A stretch of 64,000 nt of DNA from Amycolatopsis benzoatilytica AK 16/65 (lineage in GTDB: Bacteria > Actinomycetota > Actinomycetes > Mycobacteriales > Pseudonocardiaceae). The stretch spans positions 2,392,561 through 2,456,560 of the forward strand of contig NZ_KB912942.1 of NCBI RefSeq assembly GCF_000383915.1, written 5' to 3'. Below are positions 1 through 8,302 of this stretch, one piece after another (positions within the stretch are counted from its first letter, which is position 1; the number at the start of each line of letters is the position of its first letter). The position numbers and the translations under genes were made by a program. The notes under the pieces are model-generated. The model was not told where the DNA came from and searched no databases. It saw only the letters and a list, made by a program, of their open reading frames with translations.

Positions 1-399
1 TGGGGCGTGGCCTCCCGGGTCAGTTCGGTGTCGTTCGTCGTATCCGCCGGCTGTCGTCGGGCCGACCCGGCGGGGTCGTCGGCAGTCTTGCGCACCCCCA
101 CCGTAGAACCGGAACCGGGAGGGCACACCTCGTCCGCCGATCAAACAGTACGCGCGTCCTGTATTTCGTTCAAGACGACACGCGCAGTGATGTAGGCCAT
201 GCGGGACGCGCCGTGCCCGGAGGTCCCCCGATCAGGGGAAATGATGTCTACGGTGTGTAAGTTCTTGCTGAGGCTTGTGATAGTGATGTGACTACAGTGG
301 CACGGGGTGTGACTGCGGACGCCGAGCCGGAAACGGGCCTGGTCCGGGTCCGGCCGAGGGGAGTCCGGGCAGCACCGGTGTGAGCGGAGGTGGCGGGTC
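1..399. other. Intergenic leader upstream of the NlpC/P60 gene
   Basis: I see no convincing gene here. A short open frame from position 7 to 195 has no ribosome binding site and no recognisable protein character. The stretch from about 120 to 290 is less GC-rich than its surroundings and probably holds the promoter of the cell-wall hydrolase. Cyclic-di-AMP riboswitches often precede such hydrolases in actinobacteria. I looked for that motif and could not confirm it. GGAGG at 386-390 is the ribosome binding site for the GTG at 400. Confidence 0.5.
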
Positions 400-1782
400 G
401 TGATGGTCCGGCGGGGACGGTCCGGAACAGCGAACGCGGCGACGGTGCACGGCGCCGGCGTGCGGCGCGGCATCACGGTGGCCGCGTTCACCCTGGTGGC
501 GCTGCTCGGCGCCACCAGCACCGGTCTCGCGGTGCCCCCGCCGCCGCCGAACCCGAGCGACTCCGACATCAACTCGGCGAAGGGCGACGCCAACGCCAAG
601 GCGGGCGAGGTCGGCCGGCTCACCAATCAGCTCGCCCAAGCCGAACAGAAGCTCAGCACGCTGCAGGACGACGTCGAGCTCAAGCAGGAACAGGCCATGA
701 AGGCGCTGGTCGACCTGCAGACCGCGCAGGACGCGGCCACCCAGGCGCAGAACGACGCGAAGTCGGCGCGCCAAGAGGCGGACGCGGCGGCGGGTGCGAT
801 CGAGAAGGCCCGCGCGGACGCCAAGAAGTTCGCCGCTGCCAGCTTCGAGCAAGGCAGCACGATCGGGTCGGTCTCGGCGTACCTGACTTCGGACAGCCCG
901 AAGGACCTGCTCGCCCGCGCCCAGCTGCTCGACTCGATCAGCGGCTCGCGGATCAACGCGATGGACCGCCTCCAGCAGGCCCAGACCGACAAGTCCAACA
1001 AGGACGCTGCGGCGCGCAAGGCGCTGGACGTCGCGCGGCAGAAGCAGGACGCGGCGACCCGGGCGAAGGGCAACGCCGACGCCGCGCAGGCGGCGGCGGT
1101 GTCCTCGCAGCAAGCGCAGGCGGCGCAGAACACTCAGCTCGAAGCCAGCAAGAACTCCGTCGAGCAGCAGCTGTACGCGGCGCAGGCCAAGGTCAGCGGC
1201 CTGCAGGGACAGCGGCAGCGCTACCAGGACTGGCTGGCACAGAAGCAGCGCGAGGACGAAGAGCGCGCCCGCCAGGCGGCTCTGCGCGCAGCAGCCAACA
1301 GCGGCGGCAACGACAACGGCAATGACGACGGCGGCCCCAGCCGTCCGGCTCCGGCAGCGGGCAGCTCGATCGAAGCCGTCATCGCGCGAGCTCTTGCACA
1401 GGTGGGCATGCCTTACGCGTGGGGTGGCGGCACCGGCAGCGGCCCGAGCCGCGGCATCCGCGACGGCGGCGTGGCCGACCAGTACGGCGACTACCGCAAG
1501 ATCGGCTTCGACTGCTCCGGCCTGATGATCTACGCCTTCGCCGGTGTGCAGGGCCTGCCGCACTACAGCGGCTACCAGTACACCGCCGGCCGGCGCGTGC
1601 CGCTGTCGCAGATGCGGCGTGGGGACATGCTGTTCTGGGGCGGCTCGGGCGGCATCCACCACGTCGCGCTCTACCTGGGCAACGGGCAGATGGTCGAAGC
1701 CCCGCAGTCCGGCTCATACGTGCGGGTCACCTCGGTGCGCTACGGCGGCATCATGCCGTACGCGACCCGGCTCATCGGGTGA
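400..1782 (+). CDS. RipA-like secreted NlpC/P60 peptidoglycan endopeptidase
   Basis: A 460-residue exported protein, GTG start at 400 with GGAGG 9 bases upstream. An arginine-rich N-terminus leads into a signal peptide (VAAFTLVALLGATSTGLA), then a Pro-rich stretch. About 270 residues of Ala/Gln/Lys-rich coiled coil follow, then a low-complexity Asn/Gly/Pro linker and a C-terminal NlpC/P60 domain (about 335-460). The catalytic Cys is C372 in FDCSG, and the His lies in IHHVALYLG (about 421). The family cleaves the D-Glu-mDAP bond of stem peptides, and the coiled coil is thought to autoinhibit it. It heads a block whose order matches M. tuberculosis ripA-moxR1-fabG1-inhA. Only one such hydrolase is present, where M. 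tuberculosis has ripA and ripB. It overlaps the convergent GNAT gene by 11 bases. Confidence 0.93.
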   Translation: MMVRRGRSGTANAATVHGAGVRRGITVAAFTLVALLGATSTGLAVPPPPPNPSDSDINSAKGDANAKAGEVGRLTNQLAQAEQKLSTLQDDVELKQEQAMKALVDLQTAQDAATQAQNDAKSARQEADAAAGAIEKARADAKKFAAASFEQGSTIGSVSAYLTSDSPKDLLARAQLLDSISGSRINAMDRLQQAQTDKSNKDAAARKALDVARQKQDAATRAKGNADAAQAAAVSSQQAQAAQNTQLEASKNSVEQQLYAAQAKVSGLQGQRQRYQDWLAQKQREDEERARQAALRAAANSGGNDNGNDDGGPSRPAPAAGSSIEAVIARALAQVGMPYAWGGGTGSGPSRGIRDGGVADQYGDYRKIGFDCSGLMIYAFAGVQGLPHYSGYQYTAGRRVPLSQMRRGDMLFWGGSGGIHHVALYLGNGQMVEAPQSGSYVRVTSVRYGGIMPYATRLIG

Positions 1783-2566
1783 GCGGGCTCCAGACGTACG
1801 GCGTGGTCTCGGTGACCGCGGTGAAGCCGAGCCGTTCCAGAATCGGCCGGCTGGTCGGCAGCGCGTCCACCTGCAGGTAGGCGATCCCGCGGGCGCGCGC
1901 CGCGCCGACCCGGTGCGAGACGAGCGCTCGGTACAGCCCCCGCCCGCGCCACCCCGGCAGCGTCGCGCCGCCCCACAGGCCGGCGAATCCGGTGCCCGGG
2001 ACGACTTCCAGCCGGGAAGCGGCGACGAACTGGCCGTCCGCTTCGGCCACCACGTGCGTCGTCGTGCCGCTGTCGGCACGCGACCGGGCAAGCAGATCCG
2101 CCGCGACCGCCGCCTCGTCGTTGCCGAACACCGCCGCCGACAGCGTCGCGATGCGCAGCAGGTCGTCGTGGCCGCTGGCTTCCCGCACCACGAACTCGGC
2201 CGACGGCGGGGCCGAATCGGCGACCGCGTCGAGCGGCGCGATCAGCACGGTCTCGGTCTCCTCCGGTACGAACCCGGCGGCGAGCAGCCGGTCCGGCAAC
2301 TCGGCCGGACGGTCGTGGCCCCGGGTCTTCCACTCGAACTCCTCGCCTCGGGCGGCGAAGAAGTCCCGCTGGCGGGCGATGAGCTCGTCGAGCGCGGCGC
2401 CGGTGACGCCGAGGTCGGGCGGCCCGGCGACGAACCCGCGGCGGCCGCCGGTGAGGCGGGCGACGGGACCGTCCTGGACGAGCTGCTGCCCGGGTTCGGG
2501 CCGGGTGAGCTCGGCTTGGCGAACTTCGCGGTCGTAAGCGGCGAGCAGCCGCGCGGCGTCGGGCAC
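1772..2566 (-). CDS. GNAT family N-acetyltransferase
   Basis: A 264-residue protein with a C-terminal GNAT fold. The acetyl-CoA loop is visible as GWRGRGLYRALVSHRVGAA, followed by beta-strand and helix IAYLQVDALPTSRPILERLG, the usual GNAT motif A/B arrangement. The N-terminal 120 residues are less conserved and may be a degenerate second GNAT-like half. The substrate cannot be told from the sequence. It starts at a GTG with a weak ribosome binding site and is convergent with the NlpC/P60 gene. A family A hairpin repeat lies between it and the divergent mobA-like gene. This gene and mobA are an insertion relative to the mycobacterial rip-moxR order. Confidence 0.85.
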   Translation of the reverse strand: MPDAARLLAAYDREVRQAELTRPEPGQQLVQDGPVARLTGGRRGFVAGPPDLGVTGAALDELIARQRDFFAARGEEFEWKTRGHDRPAELPDRLLAAGFVPEETETVLIAPLDAVADSAPPSAEFVVREASGHDDLLRIATLSAAVFGNDEAAVAADLLARSRADSGTTTHVVAEADGQFVAASRLEVVPGTGFAGLWGGATLPGWRGRGLYRALVSHRVGAARARGIAYLQVDALPTSRPILERLGFTAVTETTPYVWSPLTR

Positions 2567-2621
2567 CTCGGCAAGGTAGCGCGGCCCGGCGCGGGGCGCG
2601 CGCGGGTTTCCGGGCCGAGAG

Positions 2622-2676
2622 GTCCGTGAAGGCCGCCTTGAGGGAATCAGAGTCCGTGAAGGTTCCCTTCACGGAC
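2622..2676. repeat. Family A hairpin repeat, copy 1 (55 bp)
   Basis: An imperfect palindromic repeat whose outer arms, GTCCGTGAAGG (2622-2632) and CCTTCACGGAC (2666-2676), are perfectly complementary. A middle segment ends in AATCAGAGTCC. It sits between two divergent genes (GNAT and mobA), so here it cannot simply be a shared terminator. The other copies are listed separately. Confidence 0.9.
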
Positions 2677-2727
2677 TTGGCTACCCCCGGGGTTGCGCGA
2701 GCTGTGCGGGCGGGCAGGCTGGGGAAC

Positions 2728-3273
2728 ATGACGGGATTCGCGGGCATCGTCCTGGCCGGCGGGACGGCGCGCCGGCTGTCCGGAGTGGACAAACCGGAGC
2801 TGCGGGTCGGCGGGATGTCCTTGCTGGCGAGGGCGGTCCGGGCACTCGCCGGGGCCGAGCCGGTTGTCGTGTGCGGGCCGCAGCGGCCGGGCTACGACGT
2901 CGTCTGGACGCGCGAGGCGGTGCCGGGCTCCGGTCCGGTCGCGGCGCTCGCCGCGGCCCTCGAACGCGTCGACACGGTCAGCATTGTCTTGCTGGCGGCG
3001 GATCTTCCCGGCATCCGGCGGTCCACAGTGGAGCGGCTGCGGGCCGCTCTGGACGACGACACCGACGGCGTCGTGCTGCTGGACGCGGCGGGCAAGCATC
3101 AGTGGCTGACCAGCGCCTGGCACACCGCGGCGGTCCGCCGGGCGCTGCCCGCCGATCCCGCGAACGCGTCGCTGCGCCGGACCCTCGGCGGTCTCCGGAT
3201 CGCCGGGCTGCCCGCGGAACCGGGGGAGAGCGACGACATCGACACGCCGGAAGACCTCGAAAAGCACCGCTGA
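2728..3273 (+). CDS. MobA-like molybdenum cofactor guanylyltransferase (NTP transferase fold)
   Basis: A 181-residue protein. The ATG at 2728 is preferred because translation there begins directly with the nucleotidyltransferase signature GIVLAGGTARRLSGVDKPEL (the LAGGxxxR...K motif that binds the nucleotide). An upstream in-frame extension would read through the family A repeat. Downstream features are a PGSGPVAALAAAL segment and the metal-binding Asp of LLAADLPG. MobA proteins convert Mo-molybdopterin plus GTP into the guanine dinucleotide cofactor. No other moco gene is in the window, so a different NTP-transferase substrate is possible. It runs in the same direction as the moxR operon downstream. 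Confidence 0.82.
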   Translation: MTGFAGIVLAGGTARRLSGVDKPELRVGGMSLLARAVRALAGAEPVVVCGPQRPGYDVVWTREAVPGSGPVAALAAALERVDTVSIVLLAADLPGIRRSTVERLRAALDDDTDGVVLLDAAGKHQWLTSAWHTAAVRRALPADPANASLRRTLGGLRIAGLPAEPGESDDIDTPEDLEKHR

Positions 3274-3385
3274 CACGGGCTTCACAGCTGTCACACCGGC
3301 AATCGGGTTGGCTACCCTCGCCGCACGTCGGCGACGCAGTAGGGTCGCGGGCGAGCCCGCAGACGTGGATACCCCTGGAGGAAGA

Positions 3386-4450
3386 GTGACCGAGCCCGGC
3401 TTCGCCGAGGGCGCGAACGGGCAGCAGCCCGGCACCCCGGCGCGGGACGCCCAGCTGCTGGAACGCACCGTGTTCGAGGTGAAGCGCGTCATCGTCGGAC
3501 AGGACCGGCTGGTGGAGCGGATGCTCGTCGGTCTGCTGGCGAAGGGGCACCTGCTGCTCGAAGGCGTGCCCGGGGTCGCGAAGACGCTGGCGGTCGAGAC
3601 GTTCGCGCGGGTGGTCGGCGGTTCGTTCTCCCGCGTGCAGTTCACCCCCGACCTGGTGCCCGCGGACATCCTCGGCACCCGGATCTACCGCCAGGGCTCC
3701 GAGCGGTTCGACGTCGAGCTCGGCCCGGTGGTGGCGAACTTCGTCCTGGCCGACGAGATCAACCGCGCGCCGGCGAAGGTGCAGTCGGCGATGCTCGAGG
3801 TGATGGCCGAGCGGCACGTGTCGATCGGCGGCCGGACCTTCGCGATGCCGGATCCGTTCCTGGTGCTCGCCACGCAGAACCCGATCGAGAACGAGGGTGT
3901 CTACCCGCTGCCGGAGGCGCAGCGCGACCGGTTCCTGTTCAAGATCGTCGTCGAGTACCCGACCGCCGAGGAAGAGCGCGAGATCATCTACCGGATGGGC
4001 GTCGCCCCGCCGGTCCCGCACGAGGTGCTCAGCCCGGCCGAGCTGGTCCGGCTGCAGGGCGTCGCGTCGCAGGTGTTCGTGCACCACGCGCTGGTCGACT
4101 ACGTGGTGCGGCTGGTGCTGACCACCCGCACGCCGAACGACCACGGGCTGTCCGACGTCGCGGGCTGGGTGTCCTACGGCGCCTCGCCGCGCGCGAGCCT
4201 CGGCATCATCGCCGCGGCGCGGGCACTGGCGCTGGTCCGCGGCCGCGACTACGTCCTTCCGCAGGATGTCGTCGATGTCGTGCCGGACGTGCTGCGGCAC
4301 CGGCTGGTGCTGTCCTACGACGCGCTGGCCGACGGCGTGCCGGTGGACCACATCGTCACCCGCGTGCTGCAGACGGTGCCGCTGCCGCAGGTTTCGGCCC
4401 GGCCGCAGGGCGGCGCCGGTCCGGTGCCGGCTGGCGCGCCCGCCAGGTAA
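3386..4450 (+). CDS. moxR: MoxR-family AAA+ ATPase
   Basis: A 354-residue cytoplasmic ATPase, GTG start at 3386 with GGAGGAA at 3377-3383. The Walker A is GVPGVAKT, the Walker B/sensor region LADEINRAPAKVQSAMLEVM, followed by ATQNPIENEGVYPLPEAQRD, which is the hallmark of the MoxR branch. MoxR proteins act as chaperone-like partners of VWA proteins, and in mycobacteria moxR1 is linked to envelope function. It is the first gene of a three-gene operon with DUF58 and VWA proteins (4 bases, then a 4-base overlap). The context matches M. tuberculosis Rv1479-Rv1481. Confidence 0.95.
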   Translation: MTEPGFAEGANGQQPGTPARDAQLLERTVFEVKRVIVGQDRLVERMLVGLLAKGHLLLEGVPGVAKTLAVETFARVVGGSFSRVQFTPDLVPADILGTRIYRQGSERFDVELGPVVANFVLADEINRAPAKVQSAMLEVMAERHVSIGGRTFAMPDPFLVLATQNPIENEGVYPLPEAQRDRFLFKIVVEYPTAEEEREIIYRMGVAPPVPHEVLSPAELVRLQGVASQVFVHHALVDYVVRLVLTTRTPNDHGLSDVAGWVSYGASPRASLGIIAAARALALVRGRDYVLPQDVVDVVPDVLRHRLVLSYDALADGVPVDHIVTRVLQTVPLPQVSARPQGGAGPVPAGAPAR

Positions 4451-4454
4451 CGAC

Positions 4455-5408
4455 GTGGCTGGCACCTCCTCGAAGAACCAGGACGGCCGTCCGGGCTGGG
4501 CGCCGCCGGTCCTGCGCGGCGAGCGGATGGAAGCCGGGCTGCGGACGCTCGAACTCGACGTGCGCCGCCGGCTCGACGGCCTGCTCCAGGGCAACCATCT
4601 CGGGCTCGTCCCGGGCCCGGGCTCGGAGCCCGGCGAGGCCCGTCCGTACCAGCCCGGCGACGACGTGCGCCGGATGGACTGGGCGGTCACCGCGCGGACG
4701 ACCACACCGCACATCCGGGAAACCGTCGCCGACCGCGAGCTGGAGACCTGGGTAGTCGCCGACCTGTCGGCGAGCCTCGACTTCGGCACCGCGCTGTGCG
4801 AGAAACGCGACCTGGTCGTGTGCGCCACCGCGGCGGTCGCGCACCTGACCGGGGGCGGCGGCAACCGGATCGGCGCGCTCGTGTCGAACGGCGAAGGCAG
4901 CACCCGGATCCCGGCCCGCGGCGGTCTGCCGCACGCGCGCGGCCTGGTCCGGAAGCTCGCCGAAACACCGCGCGCGGCGGAAGGTGTGCGCGGCGATTTC
5001 GCCGGTGCGCTGGAGCAGCTGCGCCGTCCGCCGCGCCGGCGCGGCCTGGCGGTGGCGATCTCCGACTTCCTCGGTCCGCTCGACTGGGAGCGCCCGTTGC
5101 GGGCGCTGGGCGGACGGCACGAAGTGATCGCGATCGAAATCGTCGACCCGCGCGATGTCGAGCTGCCGGACGTCGGCACCGTCGTGCTGGCCGACCCCGA
5201 GACCGGAAGGCAACGCGAAGTGCACGCTTCGCCGCTGCTGCGCAAGGAATTCGGCGCGGCCGCCAGCGCGCACCGGGAGACGGTCGCCGCCAGCCTGCGC
5301 CGCGCGGGTGCCGCGCACCTGGTGCTGCGCACCGATTCGGACTGGATCGCGGACCTGGTGCGATTCGTCGTGGCCCGCAAGCGCCGCTGGTCGGGAGGGG
5401 TCGCGTGA
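4455..5408 (+). CDS. DUF58 domain-containing protein (MoxR-operon partner)
   Basis: A 317-residue protein carrying the DUF58 signature PYQPGDDVRRMDWAVTART near residue 60, followed by a VWA-like fold (VVADLSASLDFGT and AVAISDFLGPLDW). No membrane segment is evident. It begins with a GTG five bases after the moxR stop, with only a weak ribosome binding site, so translational coupling is likely. The family nearly always sits between moxR and VWA genes and is thought to form part of a MoxR-VWA assembly. The exact biochemical role is unknown. Equivalent by position to M. tuberculosis Rv1480. Confidence 0.92.
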   Translation: MAGTSSKNQDGRPGWAPPVLRGERMEAGLRTLELDVRRRLDGLLQGNHLGLVPGPGSEPGEARPYQPGDDVRRMDWAVTARTTTPHIRETVADRELETWVVADLSASLDFGTALCEKRDLVVCATAAVAHLTGGGGNRIGALVSNGEGSTRIPARGGLPHARGLVRKLAETPRAAEGVRGDFAGALEQLRRPPRRRGLAVAISDFLGPLDWERPLRALGGRHEVIAIEIVDPRDVELPDVGTVVLADPETGRQREVHASPLLRKEFGAAASAHRETVAASLRRAGAAHLVLRTDSDWIADLVRFVVARKRRWSGGVA

Positions 5409-6385
5409 GCCTCGGCGGCTTCAGTTCCCCCTGGTGGTTCCTGCTGCTGCTCGCGGTCGCCGCGGTAGCCGGCGCTTATGTGCTGGCGCAGCGAGCGCGC
5501 CGCCGCCGCGTGCTGCGGTTCGCGAACCTGGAATTGCTGGACAAGATCGCGCCGAAGGCACAGGGCTGGATCCGGCACCTGCCCGCGGTGCTGATCGTGA
5601 TCTCGCTGCTCTTCCTGACCGTCTCGCTGGCTGGGCCGACGGCGGAGCAGAAGGTTCCGCGCAATCGCGCGACCGTCATGCTGGTCATCGACGTTTCGCT
5701 GTCGATGGAAGCCACCGATGTCGTGCCGACGCGGCTGAAGGCGGCCCAGGACGCGGCGAAGCAGTTCGCGCAGAACATGACGCCGGGCATCAACCTGGGC
5801 CTGATCTCGTTCGCGGGCACGGCGACCGTGCTGGTGAATCCGACCACCGACCGGGCCGGGGTGTCGAAGGCAATCGACAATCTGAAGCTCGCCCAGTCGA
5901 CGGCCACCGGCGAAGGGATCTTCGCCGCGATGCAGTCGATCCAGAGCTTCTCCGCCGTCGTCGGCGGAGCGGACGGCCCGCCGCCGGCGCGCATCGTGCT
6001 GATGAGCGACGGCAAGCAGACGGTGCCGGACGACCTGTACGCCCCGCGCGGCGCGTACACCGCTGCCCAGGCGGCGAAGCAGGCGCAGATGCCGATTTCC
6101 TCGATCTCGTTCGGCACCGAGCACGGTTCGGTGGACATCGAGGGCAAACAGCAGGACGTCCGGGTGGACGACGAGTCGCTGCAGGAGATCGCGCGGCTCT
6201 CCGGCGGCGAGTTCTACAAGGCGGCCAGCGCGGATGAGCTGAAGCGCGTCTACGCGGACCTGGGCGAGCAGATCGGCTACGAGCTCAAGAACGCCGACGC
6301 GAGCAAGCCGTGGGTGGTGCTGGGCACGCTGATGCTGATGGCAGGGGCGGCCGCCGCGCTGGTATTCGGCCAACGACTGCCGTAA
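5405..6385 (+). CDS. Membrane-anchored VWA domain protein (BatA-like)
   Basis: A 326-residue protein whose GTG overlaps the DUF58 stop (GTGA). Two N-terminal membrane segments (PWWFLLLLAVAAVAGAYVLA and HLPAVLIVISLLFLTVSLAG) frame a short basic loop. Next comes a VWA domain with an intact MIDAS motif, DVSLSMEAT, and finally a C-terminal membrane segment (WVVLGTLMLMAGAAAALVF). VWA domains bind a divalent metal and a protein ligand. Here the MoxR ATPase is the expected partner. Matches M. tuberculosis Rv1481 by position. The operon ends at a family A hairpin three bases past the stop. Confidence 0.93.
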   Translation: MSLGGFSSPWWFLLLLAVAAVAGAYVLAQRARRRRVLRFANLELLDKIAPKAQGWIRHLPAVLIVISLLFLTVSLAGPTAEQKVPRNRATVMLVIDVSLSMEATDVVPTRLKAAQDAAKQFAQNMTPGINLGLISFAGTATVLVNPTTDRAGVSKAIDNLKLAQSTATGEGIFAAMQSIQSFSAVVGGADGPPPARIVLMSDGKQTVPDDLYAPRGAYTAAQAAKQAQMPISSISFGTEHGSVDIEGKQQDVRVDDESLQEIARLSGGEFYKAASADELKRVYADLGEQIGYELKNADASKPWVVLGTLMLMAGAAAALVFGQRLP

Positions 6386-6387
6386 TG

Positions 6388-6438
6388 CCGTGAAGGGAAC
6401 ATTGAGGGACTCTGAGTCCGTCAATGTTCCCTTCCCGA
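6388..6438. repeat. Family A hairpin repeat, copy 2 (bidirectional terminator position)
   Basis: Perfect 14-bp outer arms, GAAGGGAACATTGA at 6392-6405 and its complement at 6421-6434. They enclose a second small stem, GGACT-CTG-AGTCC (6407-6419). It fills the gap between the convergent VWA and trmL genes, where it can terminate both transcripts. This is the GGGAAC subtype, shared with copy 8. Confidence 0.92.
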
Positions 6439-6448
6439 CCGGGCGCAC

Positions 6449-6910
6449 TCAGGGCATCGCGAACCCGTTCTGCCGCCAGGCTTCGTAAACGGTGATCGCC
6501 GCGGTGTTCGCCAGGTTCAGCGAGCGGTTGTTGGGCAGCATCGGCAGCCGCAGCCGGTCGGTGACCTCCGGGGCGTGCTGGACCTCGTCCGGCAGCCCGA
6601 CCGATTCCGGCCCGAACATCAGCACGTCGCCGGGCTCGAAAGCGACGTCGGTGTACAGCCGGGTCGCGTTCGCGCTGAACGCGTACACCTTCGCGGGCAG
6701 CAGCGCCCGCCACGCCGCCGCCAGGTCGGCGTGCACTCGCACCCGGGCCAGGTCGTGGTAGTCCAGCCCGGCGCGGCGGAGCTGCTTGTCCTCCAGCACG
6801 AATCCGAGCGGCTCGACCAGGTGCAGCTCGCATCCGGTGTTGGCGGCCAGCCGGATCGCGTTGCCGGTGTTGGGCGGGATTTCGGGGTGGTAGAAGAGCA
6901 CTCGGAACAC
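6449..6910 (-). CDS. trmL: TrmL-type tRNA (Nm34) ribose 2'-O-methyltransferase
   Basis: A 153-residue SPOUT (alpha/beta-knot) methyltransferase with the size and motifs of TrmL: FYHPEIPPNTGNAIRLAANT at the N-terminus, LMFGPESVGLP in the middle, and LPMLPNNRSLNLANTAAI for the SAM-binding trefoil knot. TrmL methylates the wobble nucleotide of some leucine tRNAs. I chose the GTG at 6910 because homologous sequence starts there (VFRVLFYHPE). It lies eight bases after the thioesterase stop. It appears to be the last gene of a six-gene minus-strand operon and is terminated by family A copy 2. Confidence 0.92.
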   Translation of the reverse strand: MFRVLFYHPEIPPNTGNAIRLAANTGCELHLVEPLGFVLEDKQLRRAGLDYHDLARVRVHADLAAAWRALLPAKVYAFSANATRLYTDVAFEPGDVLMFGPESVGLPDEVQHAPEVTDRLRLPMLPNNRSLNLANTAAITVYEAWRQNGFAMP

Positions 6911-6918
6911 GGGCGGCC

Positions 6919-7344
6919 TCAGACGGTTTCGGGGAGGTACGCCGCGTAGGCGGCCCGGACCTCGGCTGGCGGTTCGGTCTTGCGGTACTCGACCGGGTCC
7001 ACGAACACGTACCGCAGGCGCATCCGGGTGGTCACCGCGCTGCCGCGGCGGATGACATTCTCGAACTCCATCGACGTGGTGCCCTGGCGGGCCAGGTACA
7101 CCGAGATCACCAGTTCGTCGTCGAACCGGCAGGGCGCGAAGTACCGCAGGTTCGATTCCGCCACCACCGTGTCCACGCCGAAGGCGAGCATCTCGGCGTG
7201 CGACCCGAACAGCTTCCGTTCCACCTCGAACGCGGCCATGTCCGCGTAGGCCAGGTAGTTGGCGTTGAACACGATCCCTTGCCCGTCGCATTCGTGGTAG
7301 CGCACGCGCAGAGGCATCTCGATCATCGGTTGCCGCTCGGTCAC
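6919..7344 (-). CDS. Acyl-CoA thioesterase, 4HBT/YbgC-like hotdog fold
   Basis: A 141-residue single hotdog domain. The N-terminal motif RYHECDGQGIVFNANYLAYA contains the catalytic Asp position of the 4-hydroxybenzoyl-CoA thioesterase class (D-x-x-G-x-V-x-x-x-x-Y). The protein would hydrolyse an acyl-CoA, but the acyl group is not predictable. It is 16 bases downstream of the TAXI receptor gene and eight bases upstream of trmL, so it is probably co-transcribed with both. Confidence 0.88.
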   Translation of the reverse strand: MTERQPMIEMPLRVRYHECDGQGIVFNANYLAYADMAAFEVERKLFGSHAEMLAFGVDTVVAESNLRYFAPCRFDDELVISVYLARQGTTSMEFENVIRRGSAVTTRMRLRYVFVDPVEYRKTEPPAEVRAAYAAYLPETV

Positions 7345-7360
7345 GCGACCAATCTAGCCA

Positions 7361-8302
7361 TCACCCGTGCAGCGCCCGATAGGTGTCGGCCGCACCGGGA
7401 TGCAGCGGAACCGGCTGGGTGCCGATCAGCGTCCGCACGTCGAGGAACTGCGTCCCGACCGCCTGTGCGGGCACCAGTTCGGCGGCCCGCCCGACCAGCA
7501 CCCGCACCACCGCGGCGGCGACGTCGGTCGGCAGCGCGGGGGAGCACACCAGCAGGTTCGCGACCCCGATCGTCGGAAGCGAACCCACGCCGCGATAGGC
7601 CCCGGCCGGCACCTGGACCTGTTCGTACAGCGGGCCGTACGCCTTCCGCAGCTGGGGGAGCACCGACGTGAGCGGGATGAGCGCGAGCGGCGTCGTCCGG
7701 TTGAGCTCGGCCAGCGCCGGCGTCGGGATCCCGCCGGACCAGAGGAACGCGTCGATCCGCTTGTCCCGCAACGCGGCGACGGCGTCGCCGAGCGGAAGGT
7801 GCAACGCGGTGATCGGCACGTCGATACCGGCGAAGACCCGCTCGCCGAGCTGTGCGGCGCCGGAGCGGCTCGCCCCGACGGAGATCGGCCTTCCGGCGAG
7901 CGACCGGAGATCGGTCAGCCGGTCCTCGGCGCGCACGACCAGCTGGAGGTAGTTCTCGTACACCCGGCCGACCGCCTGCAGCGGCACGGGCTTCCCGAAC
8001 GGCGATCCGCCGGTCAATGCGGACTGCGCGATGTCGGCGAGCGCCAGCCCCAAATCGGCGGTCCCGTCGCGAACCCGTTCGACGTTCTCGACGCTTGCTT
8101 CGGTGCGCAGCGCGGTGCAGTGCAGTCGCGGTTCGGCGCGCGTCAGCTCGGCCGCCAGCACCTCGGCGAACGCCAGGTAGAAGCCGCCCGGCTCGCCGGA
8201 CGCGATGGTGATCTGCCGTTCCGGCCCGCGGTAGGAGTCTCCGCAGCCGGCGAGGGCGAGTGCGAGCCCGCCGAGCAGCGCGGCGCGACGGGTGACGGTC
8301 AT
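7361..8302 (-). CDS. TAXI-family solute-binding lipoprotein
   Basis: A 313-residue lipoprotein. The start at 8302 gives a twin-Arg/hydrophobic leader ending in a lipobox (LALALAGCG). The mature part begins with ITIASGEPGGFYLAFAEVLA and later VGASRSGAAQLGERVF, typical of TAXI (TRAP-associated extracytoplasmic immunogenic) receptors. These bind small carboxylates for TRAP transporters, but no TRAP membrane subunit is encoded here. Its ATG overlaps the stop of the histidine kinase gene (ATGA). That coupling suggests it may feed ligand information to the kinase rather than to a transporter. This role is an inference. Confidence 0.88.
   Translation of the reverse strand: MTVTRRAALLGGLALALAGCGDSYRGPERQITIASGEPGGFYLAFAEVLAAELTRAEPRLHCTALRTEASVENVERVRDGTADLGLALADIAQSALTGGSPFGKPVPLQAVGRVYENYLQLVVRAEDRLTDLRSLAGRPISVGASRSGAAQLGERVFAGIDVPITALHLPLGDAVAALRDKRIDAFLWSGGIPTPALAELNRTTPLALIPLTSVLPQLRKAYGPLYEQVQVPAGAYRGVGSLPTIGVANLLVCSPALPTDVAAAVVRVLVGRAAELVPAQAVGTQFLDVRTLIGTQPVPLHPGAADTYRALHG

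Noticed and set aside
1..399. Cyclic-di-AMP (ydaO-type) riboswitch before the cell-wall hydrolase
   Set aside because: Context made it plausible, but I could not find the conserved core motifs on either strand.
141..1662. Long minus-strand open frames opposite the NlpC/P60 gene
   Set aside because: They are Arg/Ala-rich shadow frames of a high-GC gene, without ribosome binding sites or domain motifs. The plus frame has a signal peptide and catalytic motifs.
2626..2727. N-terminal extension of the mobA-like protein through the family A repeat
   Set aside because: The extension is translated repeat sequence. The ATG at 2728 places the nucleotide-binding motif right at the N-terminus as in the family.
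2978..6448. A 1156-codon minus-strand open frame across the moxR operon
   Set aside because: It covers three clear plus-strand genes and has low-complexity Arg/His/Pro composition. It is a shadow.
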